IMG/VR virus record: IMGVR_UViG_3300032236_001328
Location: 1-33,319 of that record
From: a virus
Direction: 5' to 3' (one strand)
DNA length: 33,319 bases
Both the position numbers and the translations under genes were made by a program. Below the pieces are notes generated by a model. It searched no databases, was not told where the DNA came from, and saw only the letters and a program-made list of their open reading frames with translations. Below, piece after piece: positions 15,912 through 24,845 of this stretch; position 1 is the first letter of the stretch, and each line of letters opens with the position of its first letter.

Positions 15912-18900
15912 ATGAAAGCTACACCAGAAGGCAGTAATACGGCCAGTAAAAAGCCAACACTTTTTATTGATAAAAATGACCGTCGCCTAAACAAACAAAA
16001 CATAGGAAAAACTTTGGCAAGAAGTAACGCCGAAGTTTCTTTTGTTGACCTCTCAGGACTTGGCGGAATTGCTGGTGCAAACTTAAGAGCTAACTCTGGA
16101 CTACCTGCAGCCGACACTCCTGGTACAGGAACGGGCGGAGCTGGAAGTGGTGGCGGAGCTGGAACTGTAGGACAAGGTAATGCACCTTTACAAGTAGCAA
16201 ATCTTTCAGCACAATATGTAGGAGATAGCATACAAGCTTCTTTTACTTTTGACACAACAGACGCTGCTAATCTTTATTTTTCTTCTTTTATTGTACAAGT
16301 TTATAACCCAGGAACAAGCACATATATTCCTTTACAAACATTCTCTTCAGAAGTTTTAAGTAAAACAAGTTCTTCTCAAACTTTAAATATTAATCCATCC
16401 CAGCTTTCTTATACTGGTCTTTCAAATTTAACTGTATTTACAAAGATTGAAATTGCTACATTTGCAGCCCAATATACAAATGGTTATGTTGAGTCAAATA
16501 CTTTTTCTTATACCTGTGATCTTCCAGCACCAGTAATTACAGTTGCACACTCAGTAGCATCTTACACCGTTACTATAACAAACTTTTCTACACTATCAGC
16601 AATTGCAGACTTTTCAAGCGTAGCAATTCAAGAGTTTGTCAGCGGGGATACGTTGACCCAGGTACAAGCAGAAGATACAGCAGGCACCTCTACTTGGAAT
16701 CTTGCTGGACCTCAAACAACCACAAATATAGAAACATTTTTGGCAGCCGATGGAAATCATAGATGGGTACGTGCTTACGCATATACTAAATCTGGTGGTA
16801 AATCTCCAGTATCTAACTATGTTGACGTAACACCAGATGCATTAAATCCAAGTAATTTAACTGCTCCAAATAACGTAACATCTGCAACAGCAGCATTTAG
16901 TGGTCATGATGTTGTAATTACATTTACACAAGCATCAACAAACCCAGGTTCAAATATAAATGTAAAGCTTGTTCCCGTTATTAACGGAACGCCAAGCTCA
17001 AGTATATATCAAATTTTTACACAAACATTGGTAAATGGAGCAACAACATACACAATACCTCAATCACAATTAACTGGTAGATTTGGGCAAGAGTATGTTT
17101 CTTTTCAAGCTCACGTATATACTTCATCTCAACAAAATGTGCCAAGCAACGGAACAATAGATATTGGAACTTTTTCTCAAACAAATAATTTGTCTGGGTT
17201 TACTCCACAAGCATCAATTATTAATGCAGTTTCTGGTTATGGAGTAAACTTTAGCCTTGGAACATCTGGTGCTGATTATGGTGAAATTTATCAATTTTAT
17301 CAAAATCCAACATTTATGACATCTACTTCAAACCCACCAGACTATATGGATGCTGCATACCAAGGAGGAACTGGAACAAGTACGCTTGTAGTTAATAATT
17401 TAACATATGAGGGCGGAAGCATGTCTATCCCTTCAGCTACAGATCCTACACAATATTTTGGTTATCAAATAACTGGAAATGGAATAACATCAGATTCAAA
17501 CGTATTTGTTTCTGCAATTACTTATAATTCTGGAACGCAGCAGTATAGTTTAAGCCTTTCTTATTATAATGCTTCGGGAACATTAACTCCATATGTAGTA
17601 TCTTCTGCATCAGGATCATACCATTTGCAATGTTTAGTATATTCAGGAAGTGGTCCAGCATCTGTTTATAATACTTTATACGTTAAACCTTTATATGTAG
17701 TTGTAGCTTATTATACATACGGCGGATTTAGAACTAATAATTCATATCCAACATACACCTATACTGCAACTCCAATTAACCCAGCACAAAGTTTAATTCA
17801 AAATGCTGTTCAGGTAGGTGGAACTGCAGGAGCAATTTATGTTGGTTCATCAGCCTCTACTGGCGCAAGAATAGTGCTTGGCGTTGATTCTTATTATAAT
17901 ACAAGCAACTCCTACTCTGGAATATTTGCTTATGATGGTTCAGCAACAACTAACACAGCACCAACAACTTCCATAATATCTAATGCTGGAAGCTATGGAT
18001 ACACTTTTAAAACAACTAATGCTTTAATTGCAAACTGGGCAATTGGAACAGTTACTCAAAATTCAAATACTATTAATGTTATTCAAAATACATTATCTAG
18101 CGGATCAACATATACTGGATTGTCTCAAAATGGAACATATGCTTTTTGGGCGGGGTCACTTGCAAGTGGCGGAGATACAAATCAATTTGCAGTAAAACCA
18201 GATGGAACAATATATGCAAAAAACATTATAATTACTGGCGGTTCAATAAACGTCGGTGCGGGTGCATTTTCAGTAGATTCATCGGGAGCATTAATAGCAG
18301 GTAATGCAAACATAACTGGTTCTTTAAATGTTAGTTTGCCTTCAACATTTAATTCTAATATTAATATGACTTCAAGTGGAATTTTTTCAGCATTTGGAAC
18401 CCTTGCAGATGGAACAACAACAGCAACACAAACTGCTGGATCAAGTGTTCAAATTCGTGGAGGTGGTTTTACAGATACACTAGGTCGTTCAATATCTGGA
18501 GGACTTTTTGCTTACGATACTGGAACTGGTGTTGGAACAAATCACAATATTACCACCTGGATTGTAGCAAAACCAATTCCATTTACTTTAAATGGAAGAA
18601 CAACTGGTTTTACATTTCAAACAAATGCAGCACTATTTGGCTCATCAGAAGGTACGGGATGGATTGTTCAAGACTCAACAATTCAGTCTGGTAATGGTAG
18701 AATAACACTAAATGCCTCATCAAATACAATAACAGTTGGGGCAAATGGAAATAGTAACTACGGAGTTGTATTAAGTGCTGCAGCTTCTGCAGATCAAGGA
18801 ACTGGCGGAACACCAACAGGATATGCAATATCAGCGGGACTAATTTCTGGAACACCCAATTTTTCAGTAGATCATACAGGAACACTTACGGCTACAGGTG

Positions 18901-19442
18901 CCACAATTTCGGGAACTTTAAAAAGCGCATCAAGAACAAGCACAACAGATACAACTCATACTGGATATGTATTTAATTCATCAGATGGCTCATTTATCGC
19001 TGGTAGCACAACATCTTATATTCAGTATAATGGCAGCACAAACCCAATTAATATTATTGCTAATGCTTCAAGAGTTTTAACAACATCTCCAAATACAGTA
19101 TCATCGGGAACAACATCAACAGGTGCAGATACTGCTTATGCTGGACCATCATTAATTCAAGTTTCACCAAGTGGTGTTTATATTACTGGTCTTCCAATTC
19201 AAGGAAATATGACATTAGATTATTCAACCTGGGATTATAATTTTAACAATGTTGATAATACAAGAGGGTACCTTAATATTAAAGGTTTAGGCCCAGTTCC
19301 AAGACAAAGAGCATTGGTAGAAGATCCAACAACTGGTGTTGCAAAAGTTGGATTTGCTATTTATTATCAAGATCTAAATGTAAGTACATCCGTTCCAAAT
19401 CAAAATTCTGGAGCCGTAGGAGATTTGTGGGTGTCATACTAA
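15912..19442 (+). CDS. Tail fibre-like protein
   Basis: A 1,176-aa protein. Residues 1-70 are basic and polar, followed by a Gly/Ser/Thr linker at 71-90, then several fibronectin-III-like beta modules (for example NAPLQVANLSAQYVGDSIQ and PAPVITVAHSVASYTVTI). From about residue 735 the pattern changes to GLSQNGTYAFWAGSL, FAVKPDGTIYAKNIII, GGSINVGAGAFSVDSSG and ANITGSLNVS. This resembles the C-terminal region of lambda gpJ-type central fibres and other fibre shafts. It is very rich in Gly, Ser, Thr and Asn and poor in charge. The start has GGGGGTG 4-10 bases upstream. Its stop is directly followed by the next ATG. It is probably a receptor-binding or central fibre. Confidence 0.65.
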   Translation: MKATPEGSNTASKKPTLFIDKNDRRLNKQNIGKTLARSNAEVSFVDLSGLGGIAGANLRANSGLPAADTPGTGTGGAGSGGGAGTVGQGNAPLQVANLSAQYVGDSIQASFTFDTTDAANLYFSSFIVQVYNPGTSTYIPLQTFSSEVLSKTSSSQTLNINPSQLSYTGLSNLTVFTKIEIATFAAQYTNGYVESNTFSYTCDLPAPVITVAHSVASYTVTITNFSTLSAIADFSSVAIQEFVSGDTLTQVQAEDTAGTSTWNLAGPQTTTNIETFLAADGNHRWVRAYAYTKSGGKSPVSNYVDVTPDALNPSNLTAPNNVTSATAAFSGHDVVITFTQASTNPGSNINVKLVPVINGTPSSSIYQIFTQTLVNGATTYTIPQSQLTGRFGQEYVSFQAHVYTSSQQNVPSNGTIDIGTFSQTNNLSGFTPQASIINAVSGYGVNFSLGTSGADYGEIYQFYQNPTFMTSTSNPPDYMDAAYQGGTGTSTLVVNNLTYEGGSMSIPSATDPTQYFGYQITGNGITSDSNVFVSAITYNSGTQQYSLSLSYYNASGTLTPYVVSSASGSYHLQCLVYSGSGPASVYNTLYVKPLYVVVAYYTYGGFRTNNSYPTYTYTATPINPAQSLIQNAVQVGGTAGAIYVGSSASTGARIVLGVDSYYNTSNSYSGIFAYDGSATTNTAPTTSIISNAGSYGYTFKTTNALIANWAIGTVTQNSNTINVIQNTLSSGSTYTGLSQNGTYAFWAGSLASGGDTNQFAVKPDGTIYAKNIIITGGSINVGAGAFSVDSSGALIAGNANITGSLNVSLPSTFNSNINMTSSGIFSAFGTLADGTTTATQTAGSSVQIRGGGFTDTLGRSISGGLFAYDTGTGVGTNHNITTWIVAKPIPFTLNGRTTGFTFQTNAALFGSSEGTGWIVQDSTIQSGNGRITLNASSNTITVGANGNSNYGVVLSAAASADQGTGGTPTGYAISAGLISGTPNFSVDHTGTLTATGATISGTLKSASRTSTTDTTHTGYVFNSSDGSFIAGSTTSYIQYNGSTNPINIIANASRVLTTSPNTVSSGTTSTGADTAYAGPSLIQVSPSGVYITGLPIQGNMTLDYSTWDYNFNNVDNTRGYLNIKGLGPVPRQRALVEDPTTGVAKVGFAIYYQDLNVSTSVPNQNSGAVGDLWVSY

Positions 19443-22400
19443 ATGGGTTTTTATGTAAAAACTTCCAACTCTGGTTGGTCATCAATAAATACAAAAAAGG
19501 TATATGTAAAAACAACAACTGGAAATTCTCCATGGTCAACTGTAAAGAAATTATATGTAAAATTTTCAAATACAGTATCCCCTTACTGGAAATTAATAAC
19601 AGGAAATGCTGGACCAGATGCACATTATAGTCCAACCATAGCAACAAGTTCAACAGCATATGGAAGTTCACCAGATCCTAAATTAACTGGTTATAACTAC
19701 CACTGGACTTATAACACAAGCTTAACGCTAAAATATAATTTTCAAAATGGAACAAGTCCAACAACATTAAATAATATTTTTTCTTCTCCACAAACTTTTA
19801 CACCAGGAAACCCTACGCTTGCAGCAGAACCAAACTCTATTACCTATACCCCAGTCTGGCCAACTGACTATATAAGCAATCCAACATATTTTTCTTTTTC
19901 TATGATTGCTCAAGATGCAAAAGGAACAACATCTTTACAATCAGGAACTGTGTCAATATCAATACCAGCACCATATTGGAATTCTTTTCCAGGTTGGTCA
20001 GGAACATATTCTCCAGGATACACGATGGTTTGGACTGCAGGAAAAGCATATATAAATGGAAGTTCATCGGGCGTTGGATATCAAACAACGATATACAAAA
20101 GTAATGATGGCGGTGCTACAAAAACATATCTTTATGGAACTTCTACCACTCCAGATTTTCAATATGTAGATAATAAAACATATTCTTTTACGCTGACTGA
20201 TTCCGATAAAGGTTACACATTTTATGCATCTACATATGCAATAGCAGCAACATCATCTGGCCCATTACCAGGAGCAGCTTCTTCGTCAACCATATCTTAT
20301 AATCAAAAAATTGTTGGTGCTCCAGGATCATTTTCAATTACATCTTTTACAAAAGGTGCAATAGTAAATAATTCAAGAACATTAAGCGCAACATTTTCTA
20401 CTTCTCAAGATGCTACTTATTATCAATATTTTATTGAATACAGTACAGATAATGTAAGTTGGGGTGTAGCTGCGTCATACTCTCAATATGTGCAAATATA
20501 TCCGCCTTCTACTTCTTTTACATATACAACAAATAACCCATATCATTATTACAGATTAACTATGAGGGCTGGAAACGAATCTGGACTTTATACAGTTTCT
20601 ACAAATACTCTTAATGCAACAGGCACACCACCAGGAGCCCCAACAATTAATAGTATTGATAGAGCAACAAATTATCTTACAATTAACTTTACTCCCCCAT
20701 CAAGTGTAGGAAGTGGTTCTGCAATATCAAGTTATAACATTTATTATAGAGTAACTGGAACTACACCTTATTCTTTTGCAAATTCTACATATTACCCAAG
20801 CAATAAAATAACTTTAACAGGATTAACTGGCGGAACAAGTTATGACATTATGATTCAAGCAATTAATGATGATGGTATAGCTGGAGATGACAGTAATTTA
20901 GTAACACAATCAACCATTGTAATGCCAGATAATTTAACAAATGTTGCTGCAAAATCTTTTGCTTCAGGTCAAATAACATTTTCTTATACTACGGGCAATA
21001 ATACCACTGGGGTATATTACTATGTGACAAGCGGACCAAATGGTGGTCCAAGAGATTATGTAGATAATCAATATGGAACTATAACTATAGGTTCTAATCA
21101 GTCAGGCACATATACTGTATCTAGTCTTTATTGGACAAATGGAGTTAATAATTATGACATTACCCTTTATCCTCAAAATGGAGATTTTACTGGAACTGGA
21201 TATGGAAATGGAACTACAATAACTAATCAACAAGATATAGGTCAAGACGCACCACAATCAAGCAATCCTACAATAACCTATATTACTTCAAGTGGTTTTA
21301 TTGCTAACTATACATTATTTAACACATCAAGTGTTTTAATTGATTTAAAAACTGGCGGGTCTTCAGTTTCTGGCTACCCATTAACAGTAAATCAAACATC
21401 TACAAGCTCTGGAACAGGATATACATATAGCCCATCTGGACTGGTAGATGGATCAACATACACAATTTATGTAACACCAAAATATACAACTTCGCCATAC
21501 AGTGTATCTGGAACACAAGTTTCTTCATCTGCACAGCAAATACTTGGAAATCCTCAAGCATTTGATATTACAAGTACTTCAAAAGCATATCCAGTAGCAG
21601 GAACACCAGGACACAGATCTGTAGTTGTTAATTGGAGTAAATCAACAGATGCCACAAGGTACGAAGTGCACTTAGAAACAAGTGATGATGGCCTAAGCTG
21701 GAGCGATACTGACGGTCAAACATATTCTCAATCTCCGTATATACAAGAGCCAACAAGAACCGCTACAATTAATGCAGTTGCTCATACTTATTATAGAGCA
21801 ACAGTACGTGCATCAAATACAATACAAACATCAAATTTATCTACGTCAAATCCAACATATTATTCATATAGCTCTTCTGTAAATGTTGCGGGAACCGCAC
21901 CAGGAGACCCTACAATTGGAACAATTACTCCTCAACAAATAACAGCTACTGTTGCATATACCGCAACGTCTTCTAAAGGCAGCAACAACCTTGCTGGTGT
22001 TCAATGGTCGTTAGATAATTCTTCATGGTCTGCTACAACAACAAGTAACCCAATATCAATAACTGGATTAACTGGAGGCACAAATTATACAGTTTATTTA
22101 AGATCTGTAAATAATGATGGTTTAACAAGTGGAGGAGTAAATAAAAACTTTTCAACAGCATCTATTGGAAGTATTGCAAGTTATACTGTAAAGTACATGT
22201 CAGATGGATTCTTTACAATATTCTTTACCACATCAGGTAATGTTGATTCTGTTACATCTTATGCAGATAGATATTATCCAAGCACAACACAAACTTCACC
22301 ATCTGCATCATGGACCCCATCACCCCTGGGCACAGCATCTCCTGCGGTAGCAGGACGCAATTATGCAACAATAGCAGTAAGCGGATTTACTGATTATAAT

Positions 22401-24146
22401 AATAATTCTTATAGATGGACTGGTTACTTAACACCTTCACAAAGCGGTATTTCTGGAACAAAAACTTCCATTTCACTAGCACCTACTGGATCAACAGATA
22501 TTCCTACAATAACCCTGGGAACTCCAACTACGGGAGATGGCACTTTATCTTCAACTGTTTCATACGGTGGCTCTGCAAATGCATATGTTCTTGATGTAAA
22601 AACTGGCGGAGTAAATGGAACATCCCTTACAGGTTATCCAAAAACTTATCAAACAGGAGATGTATCCTTATCTGGATTAACAAACGGAACTGCTTATACA
22701 ATAATTGCTACTCCATACTACTATTATTATCACGATACAAACGAAACTGCCTCTTCACTAGCAACTAGTATAAGATATCCAGGAACAACTGTAAATACAA
22801 CTGCAACTCCAAATAAAGTTTTGGGAGCATTTACTATTAACAATGTTACTGATAATAGCCCAACGCCAACAACACCAACAACACCTACGGTTACAATAGG
22901 TACTGGAACGTATAGAAATGATGTATTTATTGATTGGGTAAGCTCAAAACCTTCAGACACAGCGGGATATACTCAATATTTTTATGGAACATCAATTGGA
23001 GCAACCTCATCAACCTTTACCGTAACCAGCCCAAATTCAAGCAGTTCTAAGAGTGGTCCAGGAACTTATCAAACCGACGGAACAATAACTGGAGGAACTT
23101 ATGAAGATTTTTGGCCAATAGTTCGTAGTGGAACTTTTTATGAATATATTGTTGCAAATGGAACAAAACTTGCACAGGTATCGTGGGGCGCATCTACAAA
23201 TGCTAATAGCTACATAGTTAATTACACAATATCTGGTGCCTCTTCTGGAAACGGAACAGTAAATAGCCCAGCACAATCAGGTACAACCTTTACATTAGAT
23301 ATGACTGCAAATGGAGGAACATTTACTTTAAATAGTGTTACTGCATATTTAAGTACAGACGGTACTGGAACTGGAAAAACTGGAACACTTCCAACAACAA
23401 AAGCAGCAACTCCAGCTGCTAAAACATCAACAAGCGGAACTGGAGGAGGAAGCTATACATATTATGTAGCACCAACACCTCCACCTGCTCCGTCATTTGG
23501 TGGAGCCAGAGGTGCTGGTGGATCTTCATCTCCATATACAACTACAACAATTGGTTATATGACAGTCTCCTCATCTGGAGCAGAAACAATAAGTTGGACT
23601 TTGTATAGAAGTGCTAGTGGAACTGCAGGTGGAACAGCAAGTGGATATGGAACTTCATATAGTGTTTATTCCTCAGGCACTTATTCTGGATCTTCATTTA
23701 CAATGATGATGCCAACACAGGGATATTATTATATGTCAGCTTATGCATCAACTGCAGCAGGTGGAAGTAGTAGTACAACAACTAATTATGGCGGTGGAAC
23801 TGGAACCGCAAACTGGCATTGGGGAATGGGATCGGCCCCTGCCCCAGGAAGTATTTCAAATACTATTACTGCTACAGGAAATCCTGGAACATATACATTT
23901 ACTTGGGGAGCCGTATCTGGTGCACAAAACTATCAAGTAACTTATGGAACAAATACTACTGCCCCTTCTCCAAATCCACCTGCAAGCGTAGTTGGAAATC
24001 TTGGAACGGGATCGGTAAATACAGGAACAACAACTTCATATTTATATTCTGTTAATACTGCTTATTATAGTGGTTTTGCAGTAAAAGTGTGGGATCCAAT
24101 TTTAAACTTAGGAGGCACATCATCAGTAGTTTCAACATACAAGTAG
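19443..24146 (+). CDS. Giant tail protein with fibronectin-III-like modules
   Basis: A 1,567-aa protein. It opens with a short repeated motif (YVKTSNSGWSS, YVKTTTGNSPWSTVKK, YVKFSNTVSPYWK), then a series of fibronectin-III-like modules, recognisable by P-GAPTINSID-like starts and GLTGGTSYDIMIQAINDDG-like ends. A block of about 410-426 residues occurs twice (20307-21536 and 21537-22814) and seems to begin a third time at 22815. The last 300 residues are very rich in Gly, Ser, Thr and Tyr. Such proteins decorate tail tips and bind surface sugars. The ATG follows the previous stop by one base's spacing. Near its end, codons TTA-AAC at 24102-24107, preceded by T, form a -1 slip site, so a longer form ending at 24358 is likely. 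Confidence 0.7.
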   Translation: MGFYVKTSNSGWSSINTKKVYVKTTTGNSPWSTVKKLYVKFSNTVSPYWKLITGNAGPDAHYSPTIATSSTAYGSSPDPKLTGYNYHWTYNTSLTLKYNFQNGTSPTTLNNIFSSPQTFTPGNPTLAAEPNSITYTPVWPTDYISNPTYFSFSMIAQDAKGTTSLQSGTVSISIPAPYWNSFPGWSGTYSPGYTMVWTAGKAYINGSSSGVGYQTTIYKSNDGGATKTYLYGTSTTPDFQYVDNKTYSFTLTDSDKGYTFYASTYAIAATSSGPLPGAASSSTISYNQKIVGAPGSFSITSFTKGAIVNNSRTLSATFSTSQDATYYQYFIEYSTDNVSWGVAASYSQYVQIYPPSTSFTYTTNNPYHYYRLTMRAGNESGLYTVSTNTLNATGTPPGAPTINSIDRATNYLTINFTPPSSVGSGSAISSYNIYYRVTGTTPYSFANSTYYPSNKITLTGLTGGTSYDIMIQAINDDGIAGDDSNLVTQSTIVMPDNLTNVAAKSFASGQITFSYTTGNNTTGVYYYVTSGPNGGPRDYVDNQYGTITIGSNQSGTYTVSSLYWTNGVNNYDITLYPQNGDFTGTGYGNGTTITNQQDIGQDAPQSSNPTITYITSSGFIANYTLFNTSSVLIDLKTGGSSVSGYPLTVNQTSTSSGTGYTYSPSGLVDGSTYTIYVTPKYTTSPYSVSGTQVSSSAQQILGNPQAFDITSTSKAYPVAGTPGHRSVVVNWSKSTDATRYEVHLETSDDGLSWSDTDGQTYSQSPYIQEPTRTATINAVAHTYYRATVRASNTIQTSNLSTSNPTYYSYSSSVNVAGTAPGDPTIGTITPQQITATVAYTATSSKGSNNLAGVQWSLDNSSWSATTTSNPISITGLTGGTNYTVYLRSVNNDGLTSGGVNKNFSTASIGSIASYTVKYMSDGFFTIFFTTSGNVDSVTSYADRYYPSTTQTSPSASWTPSPLGTASPAVAGRNYATIAVSGFTDYNNNSYRWTGYLTPSQSGISGTKTSISLAPTGSTDIPTITLGTPTTGDGTLSSTVSYGGSANAYVLDVKTGGVNGTSLTGYPKTYQTGDVSLSGLTNGTAYTIIATPYYYYYHDTNETASSLATSIRYPGTTVNTTATPNKVLGAFTINNVTDNSPTPTTPTTPTVTIGTGTYRNDVFIDWVSSKPSDTAGYTQYFYGTSIGATSSTFTVTSPNSSSSKSGPGTYQTDGTITGGTYEDFWPIVRSGTFYEYIVANGTKLAQVSWGASTNANSYIVNYTISGASSGNGTVNSPAQSGTTFTLDMTANGGTFTLNSVTAYLSTDGTGTGKTGTLPTTKAATPAAKTSTSGTGGGSYTYYVAPTPPPAPSFGGARGAGGSSSPYTTTTIGYMTVSSSGAETISWTLYRSASGTAGGTASGYGTSYSVYSSGTYSGSSFTMMMPTQGYYYMSAYASTAAGGSSSTTTNYGGGTGTANWHWGMGSAPAPGSISNTITATGNPGTYTFTWGAVSGAQNYQVTYGTNTTAPSPNPPASVVGNLGTGSVNTGTTTSYLYSVNTAYYSGFAVKVWDPILNLGGTSSVVSTYK
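20307..22814 (+). repeat. Two-copy super-repeat of four Fn3-like modules
   Basis: Copy one (20307-21536) begins KIVGAPGSFSITSFTK and copy two (21537-22814) begins QILGNPQAFDITSTSK. Both contain, in the same order, GTPPGAPTI / GTAPGDPTI, GLTGGTSYD / GLTGGTNYT, and DLKTGG...GYPLT / DVKTGG...GYPKT. A third start, KVLGAFTINNV, occurs at 22815. The copies are clearly diverged, so the duplication is old. Confidence 0.7.
24101..24107 (+). promoter_or_regulatory. Candidate programmed -1 frameshift site, TTTAAAC
   Basis: T-TTA-AAC is in correct phase in the 19443 frame and is one of the most efficient known slip heptamers. A -1 slip moves ribosomes into the frame that is open to 24358, 13 codons before the zero-frame TAG at 24144. 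I find no strong downstream stem at the usual 5-9 base distance. An AGGAGG lies at 24110-24115, three bases after the heptamer. Confidence 0.55.
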
Positions 24147-24358
24147 AGGTAGCTCATGAAGTTTTTGATCCAAAAATTGAGCAACTTACCAAAATAATAA
24201 ATATGCTTAAACAATCAATTATTGATGTTCCAGATTTATCTACTGTAAAAGAATATCCAGAGGGATACGAAAATATAGAGGATAATAGGCAAGAAATGCT
24301 TGATTATTTTACTAGATATAGGGATGGATTAGTTAATTATCTGTCTACTATTGCATAG
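24107..24358 (+). CDS. -1 frame extension of the giant tail protein (or separate small gene)
   Basis: The frame encodes 83 residues from LRRHIISSFNIQVEVAHEVF to NYLSTIA. It contains a helical segment (DPKIEQLTKIINMLKQSI) and an acidic, tyrosine-rich helix (MLDYFTRYRDGLVNYL). It has no credible start. The GTG at 24089 lacks a ribosome site, and the first in-frame ATG (24203) also lacks one and would drop the first helix. Two explanations remain: a -1 frameshift at 24101-24107 fusing it to the tail protein, or initiation at a rare ATC codon (24122) 6 bases after AGGAGG. I favour the frameshift. The amino-acid make-up is quite unlike the Gly/Ser/Thr-rich protein it would extend, suggesting an assembly or attachment role. 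Function unknown. Confidence 0.6.
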   Translation, partial: LRRHIISSFNIQVEVAHEVFDPKIEQLTKIINMLKQSIIDVPDLSTVKEYPEGYENIEDNRQEMLDYFTRYRDGLVNYLSTIA

Positions 24359-24370
24359 TAAACAAATAAC

Positions 24371-24379
24371 TGATATAAT
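24371..24379 (+). promoter_or_regulatory. Extended -10 promoter, TGATATAAT
   Basis: TGATATAAT lies 12 bases after the previous stop codon and only 15 bases before the ATG of the next gene. RNA starting 6-7 bases downstream would begin within or just before the AAAGGAGG ribosome site (24383-24390), leaving a leader of about 9-10 bases. Confidence 0.55.
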
Positions 24380-24394
24380 ATGAAAGGAGGAAAA

Positions 24395-24628
24395 ATGACA
24401 AGTCTACTATCTAAAGAAGAAAGAACCCAAGTGGTTAACTCTCATAAGCGCAATTTGGCTATGAATCAATACAATCTTCAAGTAAGCATAATTGAAGAGA
24501 ATGCTAAGGCTACAAAAGATTCTGCAGCAATTCAAAATCTTACAGAAACTGCAGCAGCAATTGACCTTCAAATCGCAGCACTTGACGCAGAACTAGCGTC
24601 TATTGCAAAAGAACCAGATCCTGCCTAA
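24395..24628 (+). CDS. Small coiled-coil protein, unknown
   Basis: A 77-aa protein with no family I recognise. I chose ATG at 24395, which has a strong AAAGGAGG 4 bases upstream. The in-frame ATG at 24380 would translate the ribosome site itself. The protein is almost all helix: LLSKEERTQVVNSHKRNLAM, then a heptad-like run ending AAAIDLQIAALDAELASIA. Together with the next gene (also a short coiled coil) it follows the tail genes, so it may be a minor virion or lysis-accessory protein; this is position-based inference. Confidence 0.7.
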   Translation: MTSLLSKEERTQVVNSHKRNLAMNQYNLQVSIIEENAKATKDSAAIQNLTETAAAIDLQIAALDAELASIAKEPDPA

Positions 24629-24647
24629 TAACAGAAAAGAGAAGTAA

Positions 24648-24845
24648 ATGGAAAAAGCGGAACTAATTATTACCGCTCTACAACAACGTATTGGTGAAAT
24701 TGTTGCCGAATACGAATTGAAGTTAGCTCTTGTAAGAGCTGATTATACACAACTTGCACAAGATATACAAGATAAACAGAAAGCAGTAGATGAATATTCT
24801 CAAAGCCTTTCGGATATCACAGCAGCAGCAACCTCAAGTAATTAA
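24648..24845 (+). CDS. Small coiled-coil protein, unknown
   Basis: A 65-aa, probably all-helical protein (LIITALQQRIGEIVAEYELK, then LAQDIQDKQKAVDEYSQSL) with clear heptad spacing, so it is likely an oligomeric coiled coil. An AGAGAAG site lies about 4 bases before the ATG. Small proteins of this kind are frequent between tail and lysis genes of siphoviruses and usually have no assigned role. Its last 56 bases overlap the start of the next gene in another frame. Confidence 0.65.
   Translation: MEKAELIITALQQRIGEIVAEYELKLALVRADYTQLAQDIQDKQKAVDEYSQSLSDITAAATSSN

Noticed and set aside
24156-24197. A 13-codon frame (ATG 24156) with a fair GAGGT ribosome site after the giant tail gene
   Set aside because: Very short, in a different frame from the 83-codon extension, with no canonical slip site linking them. 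It could be a start-stop decoy but I cannot support a product.
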